Shown piece by piece: positions 24,634-36,802 of a stretch of 64,000 bases of DNA. This DNA comes from Streptomyces californicus (lineage in GTDB: Bacteria > Actinomycetota > Actinomycetes > Streptomycetales > Streptomycetaceae): assembly GCF_000717645.1 (NCBI RefSeq), contig NZ_JNZZ01000002.1, positions 372,001 through 436,000 on the forward strand, in the 5' to 3' direction. Under the pieces are notes generated by a model that worked only from the letters and a program-made list of their open reading frames with translations, made no database searches and was not told the DNA's origin. Made by a program: the position numbers and the translations under genes. Every line of letters starts with the position of its first letter. Position 1 is the stretch's first letter.

Positions 24634-25418
24634 CGCAGTTCTCCTCTCATCGCGTTCTCCAGGTCCCGGCCCAGCTCCGTGAGGAGCCGGTCCCGCTGCT
24701 CCCTGAGGTAGAAGTGGCCGCCCGGATAGACCCTTCGGGCGCTGACCGCGTGGGTCAGCGCAGCCCAGCCCGCGTAGGTGCGGTCGGAGACGGTGGGGTC
24801 GTCCTCGCCCGTGAGCACGACGAAGGGCGTGGCCAGCGGGGGCTGTCCCGGGGGTTCGGCGGACGACCGGTAGGTGTCGTGCAGCCGGAGGTCGGCGCCG
24901 AGCGGCCGCAGCACCAGATCGCGCCACTCCGGGTCGTCGAGCAGCTCGGCCGTGCCGCCGTCGTCGAGGCGTCGTACGTAGTCGAGCAGCTCCCGCGGGG
25001 AGCGGGGCGGTCCGGCCGCGGTCGGCATCTCCTGCGGCGCCCGGTGCGCGGAGACGGCCAGAAGCAGGGGGGCCGGCCGCTTGCGCCGCGCCAGCTCGCG
25101 CAGCAGTTCGTAGCCGGTCAGCGCACCCATGCTGTGGCCGAACACCGCCAACGGGCGGTGCGCCAGGGGCGTGAGGGAGTCGGCGATCGCGGACACCAAC
25201 GCCGCCCAGCCGGAGACGGGATCCTCCGCGAAGCGGTCCTCGCGGCCGGGAAGGCACACGGCCACGGGTTCGAAGCCGCCCAGCGGGTGGCGGTCCCATC
25301 CCGCATAGCTCAGGGCGCCACCGCCGGCGTGGGGCAGGCACAGCAGCACGGGCCCGGTCCCCTCTCGCCAGTGCCCCGCGCACGGACGCAGCCACCGGGT
25401 GTCGGTCAGCTCACTCAT
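24630..25418 (-). CDS. vioH: Type II thioesterase
   Basis: A 262-residue alpha/beta hydrolase that clears misloaded carrier proteins. Motifs are CLPHAGGGALSYAGW, GREDRFAE, the nucleophile elbow GHSMG (S96), LTGEDDPTV (catalytic Asp region) and PGGHFYL (catalytic His). It is a stand-alone editing enzyme rather than a release domain; the cluster has no C-terminal TE. It is coupled to vioG upstream and vioI downstream by ATGA overlaps. Confidence 0.93.
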   Translation of the reverse strand: MSELTDTRWLRPCAGHWREGTGPVLLCLPHAGGGALSYAGWDRHPLGGFEPVAVCLPGREDRFAEDPVSGWAALVSAIADSLTPLAHRPLAVFGHSMGALTGYELLRELARRKRPAPLLLAVSAHRAPQEMPTAAGPPRSPRELLDYVRRLDDGGTAELLDDPEWRDLVLRPLGADLRLHDTYRSSAEPPGQPPLATPFVVLTGEDDPTVSDRTYAGWAALTHAVSARRVYPGGHFYLREQRDRLLTELGRDLENAMRGELR

Positions 25419-28400
25419 ACTGCTTCTCCTCCGCTCACCCGGAGATCCGCGACATCGGCCAGCGCGGCACGCCACAGCGGGGCGAGCTCTTCGAGGACCG
25501 CCGCGGGAAGGTCCCAGCCGATGAGCCGCAGCGAAGGGCCCGCGGAACCGGCTGCGACCGTGAACTGGACGGATCCCGAGCGCGCCGGGTCGGCGGCGGT
25601 GGGACTGTCGTGGTCGGTCATCCGCCCTCCCGTGCCCGGTACCGCGGTGCCGAGGCCGGCGGTGGTCGCCTCCGCGAGCTCCACCGCGACCAGGAACGAG
25701 CTGGTGAGCACCTCCCGCCGGCCGGGCCAGCGGTGCGCGAGCCCGGGGCAGTGCATCAGCAGTGCCGCCGACCAGTGGGCCTCGGGCCGTGCGTGCTCGG
25801 CCCACGCGGCGGTGGCCGCGCCGAGCGCCCGTCCCGCCTCGCCGTCACCGTCGCCGTCCGCGGTGATCAACAGCGGGACCACGTCGGAGAGGTTGGCCAC
25901 GGTCTCTGCGGGGGAGCCCTGCCGCGGCAGGCTCAGCGGTACGGCCGTCAGGCCCAGCCACCGGCGCACGGCGAGCGCTGCCGCCGCGAGCAGCCGCGGC
26001 TCCAGCGCGCCCCCGGCGCCGTCGAGGAAAGACGCCGGCAGCTCGCCGGCCGCCACCTCGGTCACCGTGTGTTCGGCGGTGAGGCGGGGGGCCAGCCGTC
26101 GCTGGGCCTGCCGTTCCGCCTCCAGGTAGGCGTTGAGATGCCGTACGGGGCGCATGCCGCGGGCTCGCTCGCGCAGCTCAGCCAACTGCTCGGTGAGCGG
26201 CGCCGACGCGGTGGGCCGCGCCCCCAGGCCCAGTTCGGCGGCGAGTTCACGGGAGATACGGCGCAGGGCGTTGCCGTCCACCAGCAGATGCCGCACCGCC
26301 AGCAGCAGCCGCGTTCCGCCCGGCAGCCTCACCAGGGCGGCGGCCACGGGCAGTTGGCGGCGCAGCCCGGTGTGGCCGAAGAGGAGCGGACGCACCCGGT
26401 CGACCAGGGACGGGCTGTTCCCCTCCAGGACCGGCAGGTCGAAGCGGACGACGTGCAGGGCCCGCAGCCGCAGCCGCGCCTGGCTCGTGTCGAGCCTCGT
26501 CCGCAGCAGCGGGTGGCGTCGGACGACCTCGGTGAGTGCTTCGCGCACAGCATCGGGATCGATGTCCAGGGGCAGCCCGAGGGTGAGGACCGCGTGGTCG
26601 CCGACGTCCTCGGTGTCCCCTGTGAGCAGAGCGAGTGAGGTGGCCGGGGGCAGGTCGAGGTGCTGTCCCGTGTCGTCCGCCAGCTCGTGCCGGGGGTCCG
26701 GCAGCAGCGCAATGTCATCCGCGCCGTCGTCCGGTGCGTCGGTCCCGTCGGCTGCGGCGAGCTGCCCGTCGGTGGTGGCCCGCTCGGCGAGGGCCCGCAC
26801 CGTGCGGGCCTGCAGGAGGTCCGCGGCGCGGATGGCCACCCCCTTCTCACGCAGCAGCGCGACCACCCGGAAGGCGAGCAGCGAGGACCCTCCGCGGACG
26901 AAGAAGTCGTCGTCGGCACCGACCCGGGGCACCCCCAGCACCTCCGCCCAGATGGCGGCGATCGCCGATTCCACCGGCCCGCGCGGCTCCTCGCCGCCTG
27001 TCGCCGCGCCGGCATGCCGCTCGGCGGCCAGGGCGAGCAGCCGGTCCTTGTCGACCTTGCCGTTGGCGGTCAGCGGCAGGGCCGGCAGGGGCGCGATCAC
27101 GTGCGGCAGCATGTACTCCGGGAGGCGCTCCGCCAGCTCGGCACGGACCTGTTCCCCGGTCAGGCCGGGGGCGACGTAGCCGCACACGATCTGCTTGGCC
27201 GGCTCGGTGCGCAGGACGACGGCAGCCGCGGTGACACCCGGGACGGCGGCCAACGCCGCCTGGACCTCCTCCAGTTCGATGCGGTAGCCGGACACCTTCA
27301 CCTGCGTGTCGGTACGTCCCTGGAACTCCAGCGCCCACTGCCCGTCGAACTCGACGAGCCGGGCCAGGTCCCCCGTCCGGTACAGCCTCTCGGTGCTGTC
27401 CTCGGCCACCGTCCGTTCGTGGAAGCTCCGCTCGGTCGCTTCGAGGGAGCAGTACCGCTGGGCCAGCCCCGTGCCCGCCAGGTACAGCTCACCCGTGATG
27501 TTCGGCGGGCACAGCGCCCCCGTCTCGTCGAGGACGTACGCACGGTAGTTGGGCAGCGGCCGGCCGATGGGGACCTGGCCTTCCGTCACACCCGGGTCGA
27601 CGAGGAACTCGGTGGCGTTGACGGTCGCCTCGGTGGGCCCGTAGATGGTGTTGAGGCGGGCCGGAGAGTCCACGACGCGGTGCCAGCGGTGGGTCTGGTG
27701 GAAGAAGTACGTCTCCCCGCCGACGACGATCCAGCGCAGCGCGGGGAGCGCCGCCCGGCCGCGCCGCGCGGCCACGTCGAGCAACTGCACCCAGTGCGGG
27801 GTCACGATGTCCAGGTGGGTGATCCGCTCGGCGGCCAGCCAGTCCAGGAACTCCCCTCCGTCGCGCTGCACTTCGTCGGGCACGACCACCAGGCACGCGC
27901 CCGTCAGCCATGCGGGGAACAGTTGCTGCACGGAGGGGTCGAAGGTCAGCGGCGCGGTCTGGCACAGCCGGTCGTGGGGGAGCACGTCGTGACGGTCGAT
28001 ATACCACGCGCAGAAGTTCAGCAGGGCCTCCTCGCCGGTCATCACGCCCTTCGGGGTGCCGGTGCTGCCCGAGGTGTAGACGACGTACGCGGTCCGGTCC
28101 CACGGCTCGGCCGAGGGCCGACGGCCGCGCGGGGCGGGTTCACCGGTGGTCCAGCCGGCGGGGGCGGCACGGCTCGCCCCCGCCACCACCCGTGCCGTGA
28201 GACTGCTGCCGACCCCCGCCTCCGAGAGCAGGGCCGCCGCGGGGGCGTCCGCCACCAGGGCCGCGGCCGCCGAGTCCGCCAGCATGAACTCCAGCCGACG
28301 CGCCGGGCCGTCCGCCGCGAGTGGCAGGTAGGCGCAGTTCAGCTTGAGCGCGGCCAGCAGGGCGGCGTACTCGCCCAGCCTGCGGGCCGTGGCGACGGCC

Positions 28401-28681
28401 ACCGTACTGCCCTCCGTCACGCCCTGTTCCGCCAGCCGCGCGGCGATCCGGTCGGCCTCGGCGTGGAGTTCCCCGTAGGTGTAGGTGCCGTCGTCGGCCT
28501 GCACGGCGGGCTCGTCGGCGCGCCGCGCGGCCGCCTCTTCGAGCCGATACGCCAGGGCGGGGCCCTCGGGCCACGATCGGGCCTGGTCGTTGAGAGCCCT
28601 CCAGGCCGCCCGCTCCTCGGGGGTCAGCAGTGTGTCCAGAGCGAGGGCGGGGTCGGTCGCTGCGTGGGACGTGGTGGTCAC
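25415..28681 (-). CDS. vioG: NRPS A-PCP-C* terminal module (capreomycidine)
   Basis: A 1088-residue NRPS for the last residue, capreomycidine. The A domain spans about 40-560 (YTSGSTGTPKGVM, IYGPTEAT, RLYRTGDLARL, LTANGKVDK); PCP site S600 is in RGGSSLLAF. The C-terminal region (about 660-1080) resembles a condensation domain but the core is RHLLVDG: R797 replaces the first histidine, while H798 and D802 remain, and the rest is shorter and divergent. No thioesterase or reductase domain follows, so this C* domain is the natural candidate for macrocyclising release. GTG start with AGGAAGGA at 10 nt; 89 nt separate it from vioF. Confidence 0.92.
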   Translation of the reverse strand: MTTTSHAATDPALALDTLLTPEERAAWRALNDQARSWPEGPALAYRLEEAAARRADEPAVQADDGTYTYGELHAEADRIAARLAEQGVTEGSTVAVATARRLGEYAALLAALKLNCAYLPLAADGPARRLEFMLADSAAAALVADAPAAALLSEAGVGSSLTARVVAGASRAAPAGWTTGEPAPRGRRPSAEPWDRTAYVVYTSGSTGTPKGVMTGEEALLNFCAWYIDRHDVLPHDRLCQTAPLTFDPSVQQLFPAWLTGACLVVVPDEVQRDGGEFLDWLAAERITHLDIVTPHWVQLLDVAARRGRAALPALRWIVVGGETYFFHQTHRWHRVVDSPARLNTIYGPTEATVNATEFLVDPGVTEGQVPIGRPLPNYRAYVLDETGALCPPNITGELYLAGTGLAQRYCSLEATERSFHERTVAEDSTERLYRTGDLARLVEFDGQWALEFQGRTDTQVKVSGYRIELEEVQAALAAVPGVTAAAVVLRTEPAKQIVCGYVAPGLTGEQVRAELAERLPEYMLPHVIAPLPALPLTANGKVDKDRLLALAAERHAGAATGGEEPRGPVESAIAAIWAEVLGVPRVGADDDFFVRGGSSLLAFRVVALLREKGVAIRAADLLQARTVRALAERATTDGQLAAADGTDAPDDGADDIALLPDPRHELADDTGQHLDLPPATSLALLTGDTEDVGDHAVLTLGLPLDIDPDAVREALTEVVRRHPLLRTRLDTSQARLRLRALHVVRFDLPVLEGNSPSLVDRVRPLLFGHTGLRRQLPVAAALVRLPGGTRLLLAVRHLLVDGNALRRISRELAAELGLGARPTASAPLTEQLAELRERARGMRPVRHLNAYLEAERQAQRRLAPRLTAEHTVTEVAAGELPASFLDGAGGALEPRLLAAAALAVRRWLGLTAVPLSLPRQGSPAETVANLSDVVPLLITADGDGDGEAGRALGAATAAWAEHARPEAHWSAALLMHCPGLAHRWPGRREVLTSSFLVAVELAEATTAGLGTAVPGTGGRMTDHDSPTAADPARSGSVQFTVAAGSAGPSLRLIGWDLPAAVLEELAPLWRAALADVADLRVSGGEAV

Positions 28682-28770
28682 GGGGCAGTGGTCCTTCCTG
28701 CGGGGCTGGGGCTCATCACGACGTGGGGCGTCCGGCGCATCCGGACGTATCGGGACCGCGCGGGCGGCGC

Positions 28771-31700
28771 CTACTCCGTTGCGGCCAGGCGGTCCTGGGC
28801 CCTGCGGATCTCACGGGCGAGCACAGCCGCCCAGGCGGCGGAGACCTCGGCGGGGTCGTACTCGAGACGGCAGTGGAAGCCCTCGACGCCCCCCTCGTGG
28901 CAGACGAGAGCGAGCGGTTCGGACCCGGTCTCGCGCCACCAGGAGGCGGCGGGAACGCGGCGCAGGGGCACCGGCTCGGCCGGTGCGTCGGGGTAGTTCT
29001 GGAACACGAAGGCGGCGGCGGGATCGCGTACCGCCGGTGCCAGTCCGGCCAGCAGTTCGTCGGGGTCGGCGCAGTCCTGGGCCAGGACGGCGGCCAGGTG
29101 GCCGTGCAGACGTCGGAGGCGTTCACGGGTGGTGCCCGAGAGGTCGACCGGCACCGGCAGACTGCGGGCGAGACAGGCCACGGCACGTTCGATGTGCGGG
29201 ATGTCGGCGTTGCGGCCGGAGGAGACGATGCCGAGCGGGAAGGCACGCTGGCGGCACACCCGGCCCAGAGCCTCGGCGTAGGCGAGGAGATATCCGGTAC
29301 TGGGCGCACACCCGGCGGCCGTGGCCACGGCCCGCAGCGCCGCGTCGGTCTCCCTCGTGACGGCCCAGTCGACGTGCGCGCGGTCCGTGTTCCCGCCGAC
29401 GCGGCCCGGCGGCAGGGGCAGGGGGCTGACGGCGCGCAGTTCCGTGAGCCACTCCGGCGAGGGCGCCGGGGAGGGCGACTCCGCCAGCCGGTGGGCCAGT
29501 TCGCGCAGGGGGAGCGCCGGCGCGGGCAGCGGGCGGAAGCGGCCTTGGCGGAGGCCCGAGTACAGCATCTCGAACTCGTGCTGGAGCAGCTCCCAGGACC
29601 AGCCGTCCGAGATGACGTGGTGAAGCGTCCACACGAGGGTGAACCGGCCCCGTTCCAGCTCGAAGGCGGCGACCTTCAGCAGCGGCGGCGCGGACAGGTC
29701 GAACCCCTCCCGCAGCACGGCGTCGGCGTGGGAACGCGCGCGTTCGCGCCGTGCGGCCGCGCCGCTGCCGTCCGCCCGGTGCACGGTGAGCGGAACCGTC
29801 ACCCGCTCCTCGGTCCTGGCGCGGAAGCCGTCGGTGCGACTCTCCACCCCCGTGCGCAGCACCTCGTGCCGCTCGGCCAGCAGATCGAGCGCGGTGCGCA
29901 GCGCGTCGGCGTCCAGTTCCTCCTCGTACTCGTGGCTCTCCTGGACCAGTCCCAACTGCGGTACGCGGTCGCTGAGGAGCGTCGCCACGGCGAGCCGCCG
30001 CTGCGCGGGCAGCAGCGTCGACGCGCCGACGCCGGGAACGCTCCGGGGGGTCGCGGGCCGCTCGGCCGGAGTGCGGTCCAGATGGCTGGCGAGTCGTCGC
30101 ACCGTGGGGTGCGCGAACATGTCCACCGACTGGAGGGGCAGCCCGGCCCCGGCGCACTCGTGACGCACCCGGAGGGTGGCGATGGAGTCCCCGCCGCTGC
30201 GGAAGAAGTCGTCGTCCGGACCGAGCTGCGGCAGGCCCAGCACCTGGCGCCAGATCGTCAGGAGCCGCCGCCCGGTGGCGGTCAGGGCCGGGGTCCGCGT
30301 ACCGCCGTCGCCCGGGTCGGCGAAGTCCCGCACCATGCGCGCGCCCGCCCTCCGGTCGGCCTTGCCGTTGGCGGTGCGCGGCAGGGCGTCGACGACGAGC
30401 ACCCGCGTGGGGACCATGGCTGCGGGCAGCTCCTCGGCGAGCGAGGCACGCAGGTCGGCACCGGCGACCGGCGTCCGGGTGATGACGGCGGCGGCCAGTT
30501 CATGGCGCCCCTGTGCGTCGTCCAGCACCACGGCGATCGCCTCGGCGACCCGCGGGTCTGCGTGCAACGCCCGTTCCACCTCGGCCAGTTCGATGCGCAC
30601 GCCGCGCACCTTCACCTGGTCGTCGCGACGCCCGGAGAACACCAGGTCCCCTTCCGCGGTGTACCGGACGAGGTCTCCGGTGCGGTACCAGCGACCTCCC
30701 TCGCGGGCGACGAACCGTTCGCGGGTCAGTGCCGGATCGTCGAGGTAGCCCCGGGCGACGCCGATGCCACCGAGGAGCAGTTCGCCGTCGGCCTCCGGCG
30801 GGCACGGGTGCCCGTCCGCGTCGAGGACCAGGGCCCGCAGCCCCGGCAGGGGACGGCCGATGGGAGGGGCACCGCCGGTGACCGGGCCTGTCACCTCGTA
30901 CGCGGTGGCGTCGACGGTCACCTCGGTGGGCCCGTAGATGTTGAACAGCCGATGTCCCTGCTGCCAGGGCCGCCACTCGTTGACCCGTGCGGCCGGCAGG
31001 ACCTCGCCCGCCAGCAGTACGGCCCTGAGGGCGGGCAGGACCGTCTCGCCTGCGGCGATGCGCCCGGCGCAGTGTTCCACGACCGGGGCCCACAGGGAGG
31101 GCACGGAATCCCAGTGGGTCACGCCCTGTTCGGCGAGCCAGCCGTACAGCCGCGCGCCGTCGACCCGCACGGTCTCGGGCACGGGCAGCAGGGTCGCTCC
31201 GGCCGACCAGGCGGAGAAGATCTGCTGGACGGAGGCGTCGAAGTGCAGGGAGGCGTTCTGGGTGACCCGGCTTCCCGGCCCGAGGTCCGTGGTGCCGGCC
31301 ACCCACCGTGCCAGGTTGACGGCGCTGCGATGCTCGACGAGCACACCCTTGGGCGCGCCGGTGGAACCCGAGGTGAAGACCGTGTACGCCACGTCGTCCG
31401 GCCGCGGTCCGCCCGGGCGCCCGGTCCCGGGCAGCGCGCCGTCGGCCTCGGGCAGCGCTTCGAACTCCGTGAGCGTCCCGCCGCCGAGCCTGCCGCGCTG
31501 GAACGGCAGCGCACGGTCGACGAGGAGCCCGGCGATCTCGGAGAGGCCGAGCCCGGCCCACCCCTCCGCGTCGGTGACCACCGCTGCGAGCTCCGCCCGC
31601 CGGGCGACCTCACGCAGCCGCCGCACCGGTGCCGCCGGGTCCAGCGGCACATAGGACCCGCCCGCGGCCAGCACCCCGAGCAGCACCGGGTAGACGGGCA

Positions 31701-31992
31701 GCGACCGGTGTGCCACCACCCCGATGCGCAGCTCCCGTTCCCGGTCGCTCCGCAGCCCCGCCGCCCAACGGGCCACCCTGGCCGCGAAGTCGGCCAACTC
31801 GCGGTAGGTCAGGGCCCGGTCACCCACGCGTACGGCCTCGGCGTGCGGTGTGCGTGTCACCTGCTCCCACACGATGGTGACCAGGGTCGTGTCCGTGTTC
31901 CAGGAGGGGGCCGGACCGTCCAGTCCGCCCGGGAATGCCCGCCGGTCCGCCTCAGTGCGCAGATCCCAGCTGGAGAAGTCCAGATCCGTCAT
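28771..31992 (-). CDS. vioF: NRPS A-PCP-C module (ureidoalanine)
   Basis: A 1073-residue NRPS for the ureidoalanine-derived residue. A domain about 35-565 (FTSGSTGAPKGVL, IYGPTEVTVDA, RWYRTGDLVRY, RTANGKADR), PCP site S603 in SGGDSIATL, and condensation domain about 650-1070 with intact HHVISDG (H791, H792, D796). Its A-domain pocket does not match a simple proteinogenic residue by eye, in line with the pathway role. The ATG overlaps the vioE stop (ATGA). It ends the BCDEF block with a TAG stop. Confidence 0.92.
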   Translation of the reverse strand: MTDLDFSSWDLRTEADRRAFPGGLDGPAPSWNTDTTLVTIVWEQVTRTPHAEAVRVGDRALTYRELADFAARVARWAAGLRSDRERELRIGVVAHRSLPVYPVLLGVLAAGGSYVPLDPAAPVRRLREVARRAELAAVVTDAEGWAGLGLSEIAGLLVDRALPFQRGRLGGGTLTEFEALPEADGALPGTGRPGGPRPDDVAYTVFTSGSTGAPKGVLVEHRSAVNLARWVAGTTDLGPGSRVTQNASLHFDASVQQIFSAWSAGATLLPVPETVRVDGARLYGWLAEQGVTHWDSVPSLWAPVVEHCAGRIAAGETVLPALRAVLLAGEVLPAARVNEWRPWQQGHRLFNIYGPTEVTVDATAYEVTGPVTGGAPPIGRPLPGLRALVLDADGHPCPPEADGELLLGGIGVARGYLDDPALTRERFVAREGGRWYRTGDLVRYTAEGDLVFSGRRDDQVKVRGVRIELAEVERALHADPRVAEAIAVVLDDAQGRHELAAAVITRTPVAGADLRASLAEELPAAMVPTRVLVVDALPRTANGKADRRAGARMVRDFADPGDGGTRTPALTATGRRLLTIWRQVLGLPQLGPDDDFFRSGGDSIATLRVRHECAGAGLPLQSVDMFAHPTVRRLASHLDRTPAERPATPRSVPGVGASTLLPAQRRLAVATLLSDRVPQLGLVQESHEYEEELDADALRTALDLLAERHEVLRTGVESRTDGFRARTEERVTVPLTVHRADGSGAAARRERARSHADAVLREGFDLSAPPLLKVAAFELERGRFTLVWTLHHVISDGWSWELLQHEFEMLYSGLRQGRFRPLPAPALPLRELAHRLAESPSPAPSPEWLTELRAVSPLPLPPGRVGGNTDRAHVDWAVTRETDAALRAVATAAGCAPSTGYLLAYAEALGRVCRQRAFPLGIVSSGRNADIPHIERAVACLARSLPVPVDLSGTTRERLRRLHGHLAAVLAQDCADPDELLAGLAPAVRDPAAAFVFQNYPDAPAEPVPLRRVPAASWWRETGSEPLALVCHEGGVEGFHCRLEYDPAEVSAAWAAVLAREIRRAQDRLAATE

Positions 31993-33328
31993 CGCTCGCT
32001 TCCCCGTCGGCTCGGCAGTGGCTGGTCGTCAGGCGCGCCGCTCCCGGCGTCTTCGCTCCTGGTCACGTGGGAGGCGCGCAGACCGCGTCCCAGGAGGGCG
32101 TACACGGCGAGGCACAGCAGCACGGCTTCGAAGAACACGATGGTGCCCCGGGTCCCCCACCGGTCGAGGAGGAGACCGGTCAGGGCGTAGCCGAGGGGGA
32201 GGCTGCTCTTCGACAGGAAGGTCATGAAGCCCTGCACCCTGCCGAGCTGGTCGCTGTGGACCTGGCTCATCAGATACTTCATCTGGATCACGTTCAGTAC
32301 GGCGACCTGGAGCGCGACCAGTCCCCACACCAGCCCGATCCCCCATCCGGGCAGGTCGACCAGCAGCAGGGGGAAGAGCAGCGCGGTCAGCCAGTGCTTG
32401 CCGACGACAGCGGTCCGCAGCCCGAGACCCGCCTCGATGCGCGGAGCGAGGGCCGCGCCGAGCAGGCTGCCCACACCGGCGGCCGTGAAGACGGCGCCCA
32501 CCTCGAAGCCGGAGGCGCCGCTCCCCTTGGCCAGCACGATGAGCAGCAGCCCGATACCCGCGAAGAGGAAGTCGCCCACGGTCGTCAGCAGCGTCAGGGC
32601 ACGCACCAGCGGCAGCCGTGCGGTGATCCGCATGCCGGCGGTCAGTTCGCGGCGCCAGCGCAGTGGCTCAGGGGCGCCCTCGGGTCCGAGCCGCGACCGG
32701 ATCGCCAGGATGGCCGCGGCGACGGCCACGAAGGACAGCGCGTCCAGGAGGAACGGTGCGGCGGGGCTCATGGTCTCGAACATCAGGCCCGCCAGCGGCG
32801 GCGCGAGCAGAGCCGAGGTACCGAAGATCGTCTCGCTCTGGCTCGCGGCCTCGCCCAGCTTGTGCGGGCCGGTGATTCCCGGCAGTGCCGCCGTGTCCGC
32901 GATGCGGTACGCCGTCGCCGCGAGGCTGTTGACGAACGCGACCACGTACAGCTGGGGCAGGCTCAGCCCGTCCAACAGGAAGGCGATGGCCACGGTGGCG
33001 ATCGAGGCCGCGCTGAGCAGGGAGGCCGCGAGCATCACCGCCCGCCGCGAGACGCGGTCCACCAGCATGCCCAGCGGCAGGCTCAGGAGCAGCGGAGGGA
33101 TCGACTCCACGCTGCCGACGAGGCCGGCGTGCAGCGGCGAGTCGGTGATCAGCAGCACGATCAGCGGCAGGGCGACGGCGGTGAGCTCGTCGCCGATGGC
33201 GCTGAGCATGGTGCCGCCCCACCAGAACCGGAAGTCACGGTTGCGCCGCAGCGACGCGGGCTTCTCCTCGGCGGCTTCGCCGGCTGACGCGGACTTCTGC
33301 TCGGCTGTTCCGCCGCACGGCGTCGAGG

Positions 33329-33332
<4 letters not shown>
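31989..33332 (-). CDS. vioE: Major facilitator exporter
   Basis: A 447-residue MFS permease with about twelve transmembrane helices, beginning after a polar N-terminal tail of about 30 residues. The signature loop is GMLVDRVSRRAV between helices 2 and 3. It is the only transporter in the cluster and is presumed to export viomycin or its phosphorylated form. It is coupled to vioD and vioF by ATGA overlaps, so export is made with the biosynthetic enzymes. Family confident, cargo inferred. Confidence 0.9.
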
Positions 33333-36713
<3,381 letters not shown>

Positions 36714-36802
36714 CTCCTCGTCCTCGTCTCGCTCCTGCGCGTGCGCATGGGGGGTTTGCGTTCCGGGGTCGTGCGGCGACCGGCCGCCGGGGTGGCGTCG
36801 GT

